37,440 nucleotides of DNA from Gammaproteobacteria bacterium (GCA_030830685.1 JAURMM010000044.1:1-37440); one strand, 5' to 3'; shown: positions 26,068-34,807, counted from the first letter of the stretch. The notes: a model not told the origin generated them from the letters alone. Numbers and translations are program-made.

Positions 26068-26364
26068 ATGATAAGACTGCTGATTGCCCTGGTGGCAGTG
26101 GTTCTGGGGCTCGCCTTCCACAGCCGCAATCATGAAACCGTGCGCGTTGATCTCTACCTCGCCCAACTGGATGCGCCGTTGTCCTGGGTCGTGGTTGCGG
26201 CCTTGATGGGTGGCGCCGCGCTGGGGGCCCTCGCGGTGCTGCCGGGACTGTGGCTCAAGCATCGGGCCCTGCAACGCGCGCAGAAACGCGTCAGCCTGCT
26301 CACACCTGCCACTTCACCACCGCCCTCCCAGCCCGCCCCGGGAGACGCTTCGGGTGAACGCTGA
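26068..26364 (+). CDS. lapA: Lipopolysaccharide assembly protein A (LapA-domain)
   Basis: LapA is a small inner-membrane protein encoded with LapB; the pair tunes LPS synthesis with FtsH-mediated control of LpxC. The 98-residue product has two hydrophobic helices (about 2-19 and 42-63) with a short polar segment between (HSRNHETVRVDLYLAQLDAP) typical of the LapA domain (DUF1049), then a basic stretch and a Pro/Ser-rich tail. E. coli LapA has 102 residues. The stop lies 11 nt inside lapB. The lapA-lapB-pyrF order matches E. coli yciS-yciM-pyrF and confirms the call. Confidence 0.93.
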   Translation: MIRLLIALVAVVLGLAFHSRNHETVRVDLYLAQLDAPLSWVVVAALMGGAALGALAVLPGLWLKHRALQRAQKRVSLLTPATSPPPSQPAPGDASGER

Positions 26365-27544
26365 ACAGCTTTTCTTCCTGACCGCCCTGTTGCTGCCGGT
26401 CGCCGCCTTTTCCGGGTGGTATTTCGGTCGCCGGGAACCCCTGTCGACGGCGACTGCGCTGCGCGAGCACAAGCAGCAGATCGCCAGTGACTACTTCAAG
26501 GGGCTCAACTACCTGCTTCACGATCGTCCAGACAAGGCCATCGAGGTGTTTGTCCGGGTGCTCGAAGTGGAAGCGGATACCATTGAAACCCACCTCGCGC
26601 TTGGCAACCTGTTCCGGCGTCGCGGTGAAGTCGATCGGGCCATCCGCATCCACCAGAACCTTGTCGCGCGCACCAGCCTCGACTTGCCACAGCGCGGGCA
26701 GGCACTGCTTGAACTCGGACTGGACTACATGCGCTCCGGCCTGCTCGACCGCGCGGAGAGCCTGTTCCTGGAATTGCTGGATCTCGGCCTGTATCAGGAC
26801 AGTGCCCTGCGGCATCTGCTCGATATCTATCAACAGGAGCGCGACTGGCCCAAGGCACTGGAATTCAGCGCGCGTCTGGAAAGCGTCAATGGCGACAACC
26901 TCAGTGCGGAACGCGCGCACTTCCTGTGTGAACAGGCCCAGCTTGCCCTTGATACCCAGCAGCGCGCCGAAGCGCGCAACCTGCTCGACCGCGCGCTCAG
27001 TGCCGATCGCCGCTGCGTGCGTGCAAGCCTCATGCTGGCAACGGTCGCGATCAGCGAGCGTGAGTTTGAACGAGCCATACAGGCGCTCAAACGGGTGGAA
27101 CATCAGGACGCGGATCTGATCGGCGAGACATTGTTGCCGCTGGAACGCTGTTACCGCGAACTGGGCCGCATGCAGGAGTTTCGCGAGTATCTGGAGCGCC
27201 TGGCGGGGCAACGCACGGCCACATCCCCCATGCTTGCCGTTGCTGCCCTGATGGAAGAGCACGAGGGTGTGGAAGAGGCCAAGCGCTTTGTGGTGCAGGA
27301 GCTGAAAATCCGTCCCACGCTCAAAGGCATCGAGCGGCTGATCGACTATGCCCTGCAGGGCGTGCGGAGAGAGTCCTACGAGGATCTGCAGATCCTGCGC
27401 GAAACGGCCCAGCGTCTGATCGCCATCAAGGCGACCTACCAGTGCGGACAATGCGGGTTCTCGGGACGTTCACTCTACTGGCAATGCCCGAGCTGCAGGT
27501 CCTGGAACCGAATCAAACCCATTCATGGAATAGAAGGCGAATGA
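26354..27544 (+). CDS. lapB: Lipopolysaccharide assembly protein B (TPR/rubredoxin-like)
   Basis: LapB (YciM) is a membrane-anchored TPR protein that promotes FtsH degradation of LpxC and so limits LPS synthesis. GTG 26354, overlapping lapA by 11 nt and preceded by GGAG, gives 396 residues (E. coli 389) and starts with a transmembrane anchor (about 5-22) ending WYFGRRE. The body from about 40 is TPR-like ([34 protein letters not shown]). The end carries a rubredoxin-type zinc/iron knuckle with Cys364, Cys367, Cys378 and Cys381. The frame is open from 26210, but that part only shadows lapA. It connects LPS control with kdsA of the same window. Confidence 0.96.
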   Translation: MNAEQLFFLTALLLPVAAFSGWYFGRREPLSTATALREHKQQIASDYFKGLNYLLHDRPDKAIEVFVRVLEVEADTIETHLALGNLFRRRGEVDRAIRIHQNLVARTSLDLPQRGQALLELGLDYMRSGLLDRAESLFLELLDLGLYQDSALRHLLDIYQQERDWPKALEFSARLESVNGDNLSAERAHFLCEQAQLALDTQQRAEARNLLDRALSADRRCVRASLMLATVAISEREFERAIQALKRVEHQDADLIGETLLPLERCYRELGRMQEFREYLERLAGQRTATSPMLAVAALMEEHEGVEEAKRFVVQELKIRPTLKGIERLIDYALQGVRRESYEDLQILRETAQRLIAIKATYQCGQCGFSGRSLYWQCPSCRSWNRIKPIHGIEGE

Positions 27545-28254
27545 AAGACTCTCCCCGCATCATCGTGGCACTGGATCATCCCACCGGGGACGAAGCGTTC
27601 GCACTGGTCAAGGCGCTGGGTGATGCACCGTACGCGGTGAAGGTGGGCAAGGAGCTGTTCACTCGCGAAGGGCCGTCAATCGTGCGCACGCTCGTGGCCC
27701 ATGGCCGGCCGGTATTTCTCGACCTGAAGTTCCACGACATCCCGAATACGGTTGCTGCCGCGTGCCGGGCTGCCGCTGATCTCGGCGTGTGGATGATCAA
27801 CGTGCATGCCAGCGGTGGTCCGGCCATGCTGCGCGCCGCACGCGCCGCACTCGATACGTGCGCCCACAAGCCTCTACTGATTGGCGTGACCGTGCTCACC
27901 AGTCTGGATGCATCCGAGCTCTCTGCTATCGGCATCGAAGACAGCCCCGCACAGCAGGTGCTGCGCCTGACGCGGCTGGCACGCGAGTGTGGGCTGGATG
28001 GAGTGGTGTGCTCGCCGCAGGAGATCGCCGGTGTCAAAAACGAATGTGGTGCGGGCTTTCTCACGGTCACGCCCGGTATCCGGCCTGCAGAGGCGAGCCT
28101 TGATGATCAGCAAAGAGTGGCCACCCCCGCGAGTGCCGTCAGGGCTGGCGGAGATTTTCTCGTGATCGGCCGCCCGATCACACGCGCAGTTGACCCCCGC
28201 GCGGCCCTCACCAGCATTCTGACCGAGATTGAAGCCGATGCCTGCCATGGCTGA
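27541..28254 (+). CDS. pyrF: Orotidine 5'-phosphate decarboxylase
   Basis: PyrF decarboxylates OMP to UMP, the last step of de novo UMP synthesis. ATG 27541 overlaps the lapB stop (ATGA), has GAAGG just upstream, and gives 237 residues (E. coli 245). The catalytic charge network is seen in [10 protein letters not shown] (Asp61, Lys63, Asp66); IIVALDHP opens the barrel, and TPGIRP and VIGRPIT give the phosphate-binding end. A longer frame from 27442 merely overlaps lapB. UMP made here feeds the CTP synthase at the start of the window. Confidence 0.97.
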   Translation: MKDSPRIIVALDHPTGDEAFALVKALGDAPYAVKVGKELFTREGPSIVRTLVAHGRPVFLDLKFHDIPNTVAAACRAAADLGVWMINVHASGGPAMLRAARAALDTCAHKPLLIGVTVLTSLDASELSAIGIEDSPAQQVLRLTRLARECGLDGVVCSPQEIAGVKNECGAGFLTVTPGIRPAEASLDDQQRVATPASAVRAGGDFLVIGRPITRAVDPRAALTSILTEIEADACHG

Positions 28255-28283
28255 GGCGCGTGCTGTTGCGGGAGCGTTCACGC

Positions 28284-31200
28284 ATGGATGATCAGGTCCG
28301 GATCAGTCCGCTTGCGCCGCCGTTGCCGGCCCGCGGCGAGACCACTCGTTATTGGACTCGGTTGTTTGGTGCAGGGCGCTCACTCGCCATTGCCGAGGCG
28401 GTGCGCCAGCATGCCGGGATGACCGTGCTGGTCTGTCCGGACTCCGCGGCAGCAGTGCAATACGACGCAGAGCTGCCTTTCTTTGCACCCGAAATCCCTG
28501 TTCTGCACCTGCCAGACTGGGAGACGCTGCCTTACGACCGATTCAGCCCCTTCCAGGACATCGTCTCGGATCGCGTCTCCACCCTGAGCCAGCTGTCCGC
28601 ACAGCGCACTGGCTGCCTCATCATTTCAGTGGGATCCTTGCTGCATCGACTGCCTCCCCGCGCCTGGCTGCAGGGGCAGAGTTTCATGCTGAAAACAGGT
28701 GATCGTCTGGATCGCGAGAGCTTCCGCAGCCGCTTGAACGAGGCCGGTTACCGGCATGTGCCCCAGGTTATGGACCATGGTGATTTCGCCATTCGCGGTT
28801 CCATCATCGATGTCTTCCCCATGGGAGCGCCCAATCCGTTCCGGATTGATCTCTTCGATGACGATATAGAGACTCTGCGCCTCTTTGATGTGGAAACCCA
28901 GCGCTCCACCACCCAGATAGACCGTATCGAGTTGCTGCCGGCGCGCGAGTTTCCGCTCACGCCCGAGGCCATCACGATTTTCAAGCGGCAATGGCGACTG
29001 TCCTTTGAAGGTCGTGCCTCGGCATGTCCCATTTTCGAGGATGTGTGCAATGGCCTCGCGCCCGCGGGTATCGAATACTACCTGCCGCTGTTCTTCGAGG
29101 AAGTCTCCACGCTTTTCGATTACCTGCCGGGCGATGCGCTGTTCCTGCTCGACGGCGATGTCGGCACGGGCGCCGAGGGGTTTCTGCACACGGTGGAAGA
29201 ACGCTACGAGCAGCTGCGCCATGATATCGAGCGCCCACTGCTGCCACCGAAACGCCTGTTCCTGAACTGGCCGGAAACCCAGGAACGTCTTGCAGGCTAC
29301 CCGCGCGTTGCCTTGGGCGGTGAGGAATGGGCAGAGCGCGCTCAGGGTCAGCGTTTCGCAACCCGGCCTGCGACGCGGCTGCCCATCGACACGCGAGCAC
29401 GCGAGCCCTTGGGGGCAGTCAGCGATTACATCACCCGTTACCCGGGCCGTGTGCTGATCGTCGCGGAATCCAACGGCCGCCGCGAAACCATCTCGGAGCT
29501 CTTCAGCCGGCATCAGCTGCCACTGAAGCCCGTTGGATCATGGCAGGAGTTCCTGACCGGAGAGTGTGCTCTCGGTCTTGCGGTCGCGCCGCTGGCAGAG
29601 GGAGTGGAGATCGAGGAGCCGTCGCTTGCGGTAGTCACCGAAAGCCAGCTGTTCGGTGAGCGGGCAGCCCAGAGGCGTCGGCGTCGCCGCAGCAATGTCG
29701 ATTCCGAAGCAGTGGTGCGCAACCTCGCCGAGCTTCGCGTCGGTGCACCGGTCGTGCACGAGTACCACGGAATCGGGCGCTATCAGGGGCTGGAAGTCCT
29801 GACGGCGGGTGACACCGCCAACGAGTACATCAAGCTCGAATATGCCGATGGCGACAAGCTCTACATTCCCGTCTCGTCTCTGGGTCTTATCAGTCGCTAC
29901 ACAGGCATCGACCCGGACCGGGCTCCGCTGCACAAGCTTGGCAGCGGACAGTGGGACAAGGCACGCCGCAAGGCTGCGGAGAGAATCCGCGATGTGGCAG
30001 CGGAATTGCTGGAAATCCATGCGCGCCGCGCAGCGCGCAAAGGCCATGGCTTCAGTCTCGACAGGGATGCCTATCTGGCTTTCGAGCAGGGCTTCCCTTT
30101 TGAAGAGACCCCCGACCAGCTGGCTGCCATCGAGGCCGTGACTGCGGACATGCAGCGCGGCCAGCCCATGGACCGGCTGGTGTGTGGTGATGTCGGCTTC
30201 GGCAAGACCGAAGTTGCGATGCGTGCGGCTTTCATCGCGGTCAGCGATGGACGGCAGGTGGCGGTCCTCGTTCCGACGACCCTGCTGGCCCAGCAGCATT
30301 ACCAGAATTTCAAGGATCGCTTCGCCGATTGGCCGGTACGAATCGAACAGATGTCGCGTTTCAGTGATGCGCGGGCTACCCGCACGGCGCGCGCGGGCCT
30401 CGCCAACGGCACGGTCGATATCGTCGTTGGTACCCACAAGCTTCTTGGTCGGGACATCAGCTTCAAGAACCTGGGCCTCGTGATCATCGATGAGGAACAT
30501 CGTTTTGGCGTGCGCCAGAAGGAGCAGCTGAAGACCTTGCGTACCGAGGTCGATATCCTGACCCTCACCGCAACGCCGATCCCTCGCACACTCAACATGG
30601 CGCTTGCAGGCACCCGCGAGCTGTCCGTGATTGCGACGCCACCCTCCAAGAGGCTCGCGATCAAGACCTTCATTTACGAATGGTCTGATGAGATTGTCCG
30701 TGAGGCCGTGCTCCGCGAAATCTCGCGCGGTGGCCAGGTGTATTTCGTACACAACGAAGTGGAGACCATCGAGAGGCTCGCGGGAGAGCTGGCGGCTCTG
30801 GTGCCGGAAGCACGCATCCAGTTCGCCCACGGCCAGCTGCGCGAGCGCGACCTCGAGCAGGTCATGCTCGATTTCTACCATCGGCGTTGCAATGTGCTGG
30901 TGTGTACAACGATCATCGAGACCGGCATCGATGTCCCCAATGCCAACACGATCATCATCAACCGGGCCGATCGCTTCGGTCTGGCGCAGCTCTATCAGTT
31001 GCGGGGCAGAGTAGGTCGTTCGCATCATCGCGCCTACGCCTACCTGATCTCACCGCCGCGCAAGGCCATCTCGGCTGATGCCGTGAAGCGCCTCGAAGCG
31101 ATGGAGGCTATGGAGGATCTTGGCGTTGGTTTCACGCTGGCCACCCACGACATGGAAATTCGCGGCGCAGGGGAGATTCTCGGCGAAGAGCAAAGTGGAC

Positions 31201-31733
31201 AGATCCAGGAGATAGGATTCGGCCTGTACACCGATCTCCTCAATCGTGCGGTCTCCGCACTCAAGTCCGGCCGACAGGTGAACTTTGACGACCAGGAGTC
31301 GCGTGCGACCGAAGTGGAACTCCACATACCGGCCCTGCTGCCAGAGGAATACCTGCCGGATGTGCACGCCCGACTCATCCTGTACAAGCGCATTGCCAGT
31401 GCGCCGGATGATCAGGAGCTGGAAAACCTGAAGGAAGAAGTCATCGATCGTTTTGGCGAATGCGCCGAACCCGTACACAATCTGTTCCGCGTTGCGGCCA
31501 GAAAGCTTGCCGCCAATCGCCTCGGAATCCGGCGCATCGATTTTGGCCGCAGCGGTGGTGTGGTGGAGTTCAGAAGCAACCCGGAGGTCGATCCGGCCAA
31601 GGTCATCAAGCTGATCCAGACCACGAGCCGGTATCGGCTTGAAGGTCAGGACAGGCTGCGCCTCAAGTTCGACATGCCGGACGCAGGCTCGCGCTTCGCC
31701 GAACTCGACAACCTGCTGACGCGCCTGCAATGA
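28284..31733 (+). CDS. mfd: Transcription-repair coupling factor
   Basis: Mfd removes RNA polymerase stalled at DNA lesions and recruits UvrA for nucleotide excision repair. ATG 28284, with GGGAG about 10 nt upstream, gives 1149 residues (E. coli 1148); the in-frame GTG at 28260 is less likely. Domains in order: UvrB-like N-terminal region (to about 340), the CarD-like RNA-polymerase-interacting domain (about 475-550, VHEYHGIGRYQGLE), the RecG-like translocase with P-loop GDVGFGKTE (near 636-643) and DEEH box (from about 736), the TRG motif region GFTLATHDMEIRGAGEILG (near 950), and the C-terminal autoinhibitory domain. All motifs look intact. Its stop overlaps csiV by 4 nt. Confidence 0.98.
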   Translation: MDDQVRISPLAPPLPARGETTRYWTRLFGAGRSLAIAEAVRQHAGMTVLVCPDSAAAVQYDAELPFFAPEIPVLHLPDWETLPYDRFSPFQDIVSDRVSTLSQLSAQRTGCLIISVGSLLHRLPPRAWLQGQSFMLKTGDRLDRESFRSRLNEAGYRHVPQVMDHGDFAIRGSIIDVFPMGAPNPFRIDLFDDDIETLRLFDVETQRSTTQIDRIELLPAREFPLTPEAITIFKRQWRLSFEGRASACPIFEDVCNGLAPAGIEYYLPLFFEEVSTLFDYLPGDALFLLDGDVGTGAEGFLHTVEERYEQLRHDIERPLLPPKRLFLNWPETQERLAGYPRVALGGEEWAERAQGQRFATRPATRLPIDTRAREPLGAVSDYITRYPGRVLIVAESNGRRETISELFSRHQLPLKPVGSWQEFLTGECALGLAVAPLAEGVEIEEPSLAVVTESQLFGERAAQRRRRRRSNVDSEAVVRNLAELRVGAPVVHEYHGIGRYQGLEVLTAGDTANEYIKLEYADGDKLYIPVSSLGLISRYTGIDPDRAPLHKLGSGQWDKARRKAAERIRDVAAELLEIHARRAARKGHGFSLDRDAYLAFEQGFPFEETPDQLAAIEAVTADMQRGQPMDRLVCGDVGFGKTEVAMRAAFIAVSDGRQVAVLVPTTLLAQQHYQNFKDRFADWPVRIEQMSRFSDARATRTARAGLANGTVDIVVGTHKLLGRDISFKNLGLVIIDEEHRFGVRQKEQLKTLRTEVDILTLTATPIPRTLNMALAGTRELSVIATPPSKRLAIKTFIYEWSDEIVREAVLREISRGGQVYFVHNEVETIERLAGELAALVPEARIQFAHGQLRERDLEQVMLDFYHRRCNVLVCTTIIETGIDVPNANTIIINRADRFGLAQLYQLRGRVGRSHHRAYAYLISPPRKAISADAVKRLEAMEAMEDLGVGFTLATHDMEIRGAGEILGEEQSGQIQEIGFGLYTDLLNRAVSALKSGRQVNFDDQESRATEVELHIPALLPEEYLPDVHARLILYKRIASAPDDQELENLKEEVIDRFGECAEPVHNLFRVAARKLAANRLGIRRIDFGRSGGVVEFRSNPEVDPAKVIKLIQTTSRYRLEGQDRLRLKFDMPDAGSRFAELDNLLTRLQ

Positions 31734-32407
31734 CCGGCTTCCGGCGTGCAGCCCACTTCCTGCTGGCTGGCCTGATCACGTTCGTTGCGGGGGGCAGCGT
31801 GAGCGCCGCCGAGTGGTATCAGGTCGAGGTCATGGCCTTCCGCTACAAGGTCGAGGAAAACAGCGCCTGGTCGCCCGCGCCCGCGCTGCCGGATTTTGCC
31901 GGGGCGCTGCGGCTTGTGCCGGCGCCGGAACACTCTGCGCCGGGTGTTCCCGTGGCTTGGCAGACTTTGCCTGCGCATGAGCTCAAGCTCGCAGGAGCGC
32001 GCCAGGCATTGGCGCGGACCGGGCGCGTGGATCCGCTGTTCCACACGGGCTGGCGCCAGCCTGCAGGGGAGGGGCGGCCGGTCTATCTTTCGTCGCCAGC
32101 GGAGACCGCGGTCGCAGGCGCAGCGCCCCGACCGTTCGTCGAAGGGGCGGTGCGACTCACGCCCGCTGGTCGGGGATTCCGCCTGGACTCTCGGTTCGTT
32201 GCGCATACGGTGGAGGCTTCGATACTGCTTGGCGAGAGCCGCGCCATGGTGACGGGTGATCTGCATTACCTAGACCATCCGCTGGTGGGCGTGATTGTCC
32301 AGGTGACTGCCAACGAAGTGCCTGGCGAGAACTCACACACCCCGGCAACGGGCGCGCTACCGCTCAACCCTGCGCCGCAGACTCCCGGCGTCGCGCCGCC
32401 GCGCTGA
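31730..32407 (+). CDS. csiV: CsiV-family periplasmic protein
   Basis: CsiV of Vibrio cholerae is a peptidoglycan-binding periplasmic protein needed for LpoA/PBP1A-dependent cell-wall synthesis. This 225-residue product has a clear signal peptide (basic RR, hydrophobic 8-20, cleavage near SVSA-AEW) followed by EWYQVEVMAFRYK, the typical mature N-terminus of the family. Later, FVEGAVRLTPAGRGFRLDSRF and LHYLDHPLVGVIVQVT match the family's closing strands. The C-terminal 25 residues are Pro-rich. Overall similarity to CsiV is modest, so the call leans on position after mfd (ATGA overlap), where csiV lies in other gammaproteobacteria. Its last 44 nt overlap the convergent phosphorylase gene. Confidence 0.82.
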   Translation: MTGFRRAAHFLLAGLITFVAGGSVSAAEWYQVEVMAFRYKVEENSAWSPAPALPDFAGALRLVPAPEHSAPGVPVAWQTLPAHELKLAGARQALARTGRVDPLFHTGWRQPAGEGRPVYLSSPAETAVAGAAPRPFVEGAVRLTPAGRGFRLDSRFVAHTVEASILLGESRAMVTGDLHYLDHPLVGVIVQVTANEVPGENSHTPATGALPLNPAPQTPGVAPPR

Positions 32408-33122
32408 GTACCCCTACCACGCGGCCCATGCCTTCGCGCAGCTCGCGCAGAATCTCGTCCATCGTGATGGGTTCGGCGCTGAGACCTGCAGCCCAGTTCA
32501 CGACCAGCGCGCAGCTGGCGTAGGCGAGACCTGCCTCACGCGCCAGCGCAGCCTCCGGCATACCGGTCATGCCGACCAGCGTGCAACCGTCCCGCGCCAT
32601 GCGTCCGATTTCGGCCACGCTCTCGAGCCTTGGACCCTGCGTCGCGCCGTAGCACCCCTGCGTCACGACAGCCTGCCCGATCTGACCGGCAGCCTCGATG
32701 AGGCATTGCCGCAGTACCGGGCAGAAGGGATCTCCGAATTCCACATGTTCTACTCGCCCACCGAGGCCATCGTGAAAGGTGTGCTCGCGTCCCCAGGTGT
32801 AATCGATGATCTGATCAGGGACGACCAGAGTCCCGGGTCCGGCTTCGTGGCCGATGCCGCCGACGGCGGCCACCGCGAAGATCTCCTTTACGCCGGCGTC
32901 GCGCAGCGCGGCAATATTCGCGCGATAGTTGATGCGGTGAGGGGGCAGGTGATGCGCAGCACCATGGCGCGGCAGGAAAACCACCGGCGTACCGTCCAGG
33001 CAACCCTCCAGCAGCGGGGCAGAAGGTTCGCCCCAGGCGGTGGTGATCCGTCGCGCGCGAACGCCCGTCAGTGCGGCCAGTTGGTCGAGACCGCTGCCAC
33101 CGATGATGCCGATTCTGCTCAT
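32364..33122 (-). CDS. S-methyl-5'-thioinosine phosphorylase (MTAP-family)
   Basis: This PNP/MTAP-family nucleoside phosphorylase probably splits methylthioinosine into hypoxanthine and methylthioribose-1-phosphate. The 252-residue protein has GIIGGSGLD at the N-terminus, PRHGAAHHLPPHRINYRANI, VPDQIIDYT, and TQGPRLES, all typical of the family. In the base pocket it reads VVNWAAG with Asn209 (codon 32496-32498), where human MTAP has Asp residues that bind adenine and human PNP has an Asn that binds 6-oxopurines. With mtaD, mtnA and the coupled hpt gene this favours MTI over MTA. Pseudomonas PA3004, which follows mfd and a csiV-like gene, is the characterised relative (from memory). The start overlaps the hpt stop by 4 nt. 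A generic mtnP annotation would miss the specificity. Confidence 0.9.
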   Translation of the reverse strand: MSRIGIIGGSGLDQLAALTGVRARRITTAWGEPSAPLLEGCLDGTPVVFLPRHGAAHHLPPHRINYRANIAALRDAGVKEIFAVAAVGGIGHEAGPGTLVVPDQIIDYTWGREHTFHDGLGGRVEHVEFGDPFCPVLRQCLIEAAGQIGQAVVTQGCYGATQGPRLESVAEIGRMARDGCTLVGMTGMPEAALAREAGLAYASCALVVNWAAGLSAEPITMDEILRELREGMGRVVGVLSAAARRRESAAQG

Positions 33123-33676
33123 GCGCCTCTCACCGCGTAAATACCGGGACCGTTACGCCACCAGGTCTTGTAATCCATGCCATACCCGAACAGATAACGG
33201 TCCGGAGTACTGACAGCGTGAAAGTCGGTTTGCCTGAGGCCAGGCCGATCTGGAACCTCCTTGTGTACCAGCACCGCAGTCAGTACTTCGCGGGCGCCGA
33301 GGCGCTCACACTCCTCAACGGCTGATTGCAGCGTAAGGCCGAGATCCAGCAGGTCGTCGATGATGAGGACTGAGCGGCCTGCAATGCCGGTCGGCGGACG
33401 TTTGATCCAGTGGATCTCACCGCCACTCAGTGCTTTGCCGTAGCGTGTGAGATGGATGTAGTCGAGTTGTAGCGGGAAATCCAGATGCGGCAGCAGCAGT
33501 GCGGCCGGCACCAGTCCGCCAGTCATGGTGGCCAGCAGCAGTGGCCGCTCTGCCCCCAGGCGGGCGGTGATGCGATCACCCATCAAGCGTACGGCATCGA
33601 CGATTTGCGCCTTGGAGTAGAGCAGATCTGCTTCGGCGCGCGCGCGTCGGACCTCCTCGAATTCCTCGTCACTCAT
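33119..33676 (-). CDS. hpt: Hypoxanthine-guanine phosphoribosyltransferase
   Basis: Hpt converts hypoxanthine or guanine plus PRPP into IMP or GMP. ATG 33676 gives 185 residues and has a strong GGAGGGAGGAG ribosome site; the frame stays open to 33961, but that part only shadows the upstream ATPase gene. The PRPP-binding signature VLIIDDLLDLGLTL lies at 103-116, with the pyrophosphate-loop MTGGLVPAALLL near 51-62 and a C-terminal FGYGMDYK / WWRNGPGIYAV typical of the enzyme. It overlaps its upstream and downstream genes by 4 nt each. Placed directly before the thioinosine phosphorylase, it would recapture the hypoxanthine that enzyme frees. Xanthine use cannot be excluded. Confidence 0.94.
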   Translation of the reverse strand: MSDEEFEEVRRARAEADLLYSKAQIVDAVRLMGDRITARLGAERPLLLATMTGGLVPAALLLPHLDFPLQLDYIHLTRYGKALSGGEIHWIKRPPTGIAGRSVLIIDDLLDLGLTLQSAVEECERLGAREVLTAVLVHKEVPDRPGLRQTDFHAVSTPDRYLFGYGMDYKTWWRNGPGIYAVRGA

Positions 33677-34551
33677 GCGCTGGCTCCTCCCTCCACCGCG
33701 CAGCGACCCGCCCAATCCTTGGCAAACTGAAAGGCTGAGCGGCCACTGCGCGAGCCATGCAGCAGCGCCCATTGCAGTGCTGCGCGCTCGCAGGCGGAAT
33801 CGAGGGGCGGGTTGATGCCAAACGCGCCCAGCCAATGGGCGACGATGTCGAGATACCGGTCCTGATTGTAGGGATGAAAGGACAGCCAGAGCCCGAAGCG
33901 CTCCGAAAGGGAAATCTTTTCCTCGACCGCTTCGCTCTGGTGGACTTCGCCTTCCACCCATCGCGCATCCTGATTATCACTGAGCCGTTCAGGCACCAGG
34001 TGACGCCGGTTGGAGGTCGCGTAGATCAGCATGTTGTCGGGGGTGGCCGAAAGCGAACCGTCCAGCACGGTCTTCAGCGCGCGATAGGTTGAATCATGCT
34101 CGTCAAAGGACAGGTCGTCGCAGAACACGATGTAGTGGCCCGGCCGCCCCGCGAGCAGCTCGACAATCTCGGGCAGGTCTACCAGGTCGTTGCGATCCAC
34201 TTCCACCACCCGCAGCCCCGCGTCCACGTAGCGGTTGAAGAGGGCTTTCACCAGCGATGATTTCCCCGTACCCCTCGGGCCCCAGAGCAAAGCGTTATTG
34301 GCAGGCAGGCCGGCCAGGAACTGCCGGGTGTTGCGGTCGAGTTCATCGCGCTGGAAATCGATGTGCTGCAAATCGCTCATCGACACTGAATTGAATTGCC
34401 GGATGGCCTTGAGACGACCCACCCCGTTGTGGCGTCGCCATCGCCAAGCCACGCCGTCCTCGGGGGCTGATGAAGCGGTATCAGGCACGAGGCGCTCCAG
34501 ACGAGCAAGCAGGGCCTCGGCACGGGCGAAGAATTGGTCGGCGGTATTCAT
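33673..34551 (-). CDS. DUF815-type AAA+ ATPase
   Basis: A predicted cytoplasmic AAA+ ATPase of the DUF815 family; the cellular role is not known. The 292-residue protein has an N-terminal helical part (1-60), the lead-in DRNTRQFLAGLPANNALLWG, Walker A GPRGTGKSS at 91-99, Walker B YIVFCDDLSFDE at 140-151, a sensor-1 type LIYATSNRRHLVPE and a C-terminal lid (SERFGLWLSFHPYNQDRYLDIV). It is first of three genes with 4-nt overlaps (then hpt and the thioinosine phosphorylase), a strong sign of one transcript, though the family itself shows no link to nucleotide salvage. It diverges from glyA over 256 nt. Confidence 0.9.
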   Translation of the reverse strand: MNTADQFFARAEALLARLERLVPDTASSAPEDGVAWRWRRHNGVGRLKAIRQFNSVSMSDLQHIDFQRDELDRNTRQFLAGLPANNALLWGPRGTGKSSLVKALFNRYVDAGLRVVEVDRNDLVDLPEIVELLAGRPGHYIVFCDDLSFDEHDSTYRALKTVLDGSLSATPDNMLIYATSNRRHLVPERLSDNQDARWVEGEVHQSEAVEEKISLSERFGLWLSFHPYNQDRYLDIVAHWLGAFGINPPLDSACERAALQWALLHGSRSGRSAFQFAKDWAGRCAVEGGASA

Positions 34552-34587
34552 GCGGAAATCCGGATGGAAGGACTGCGGAAGCGTCGA

Positions 34588-34593
34588 ATTGTA
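34588..34593 (-). promoter_or_regulatory. Possible -10 element of the DUF815-hpt operon
   Basis: On the minus strand the hexamer is TACAAT, one mismatch from the sigma-70 consensus, 37 nt before the start at 34551, which would give a leader of about 30 nt. No good -35 is visible at 16-18 nt. The position at the head of a three-gene operon makes a promoter likely, but this exact element is only a candidate. Confidence 0.35.
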
Positions 34594-34628
34594 ACGGAGT
34601 AAGCGGCTGAAAGTAGGCAGAAAACGGA

Positions 34629-34657
34629 TTGAGCTTGCAAGGCTAATGCGAAATAAT
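34629..34657 (+). promoter_or_regulatory. Sigma-70-like promoter for glyA
   Basis: TTGAGC (34629-34634) and AATAAT (34652-34657) are separated by exactly 17 nt, a good sigma-70 match in an otherwise very GC-rich context. The predicted start near 34664 gives a leader of about 140 nt before glyA. This AT-rich patch lies in the 256-nt divergent gap between the DUF815 operon and glyA. Confidence 0.55.
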
Positions 34658-34663
34658 CGATGA

Positions 34664-34807
34664 CTCGCCGCGCCGGCTGTGCCCCTGTTTCACCCCACCG
34701 CGCGCCGTCGGGGTTCGCGCCCGCCGCCCCCTGTTCCTCTGCCCCCGCGGCTGTCCGCAAGCCGCGCCCGGCACAACCGATTCGTCTTCGTTTTGAGGTA
34801 ACACACC
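34664..34807 (+). promoter_or_regulatory. Long C-rich leader of glyA
   Basis: The predicted glyA leader is unusually C-rich and has long runs of C with scattered U (about 34685-34746). It then carries a perfect 7-bp hairpin CGCGGCT (34746-34752) / AGCCGCG (34760-34766) with a 7-nt loop, and ends in a good ribosome site TGAGGT about 8-10 nt before the ATG. I do not see a glycine-riboswitch core. C-rich, little-structured leaders can serve as Rho entry sites; that is only a hypothesis here. Confidence 0.35.

Noticed and set aside
26300-27451. A 383-codon ORF antisense to lapB
   Set aside because: Contained in lapB and without family features; a shadow frame.
29538-31028. A 496-codon ORF antisense to mfd
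   Set aside because: It lies wholly inside mfd, has no recognisable motif, and GC-rich coding DNA commonly leaves long open frames on the opposite strand.
34552-34807. Glycine riboswitch before glyA
   Set aside because: The conserved glycine-aptamer core elements are not visible in the leader.
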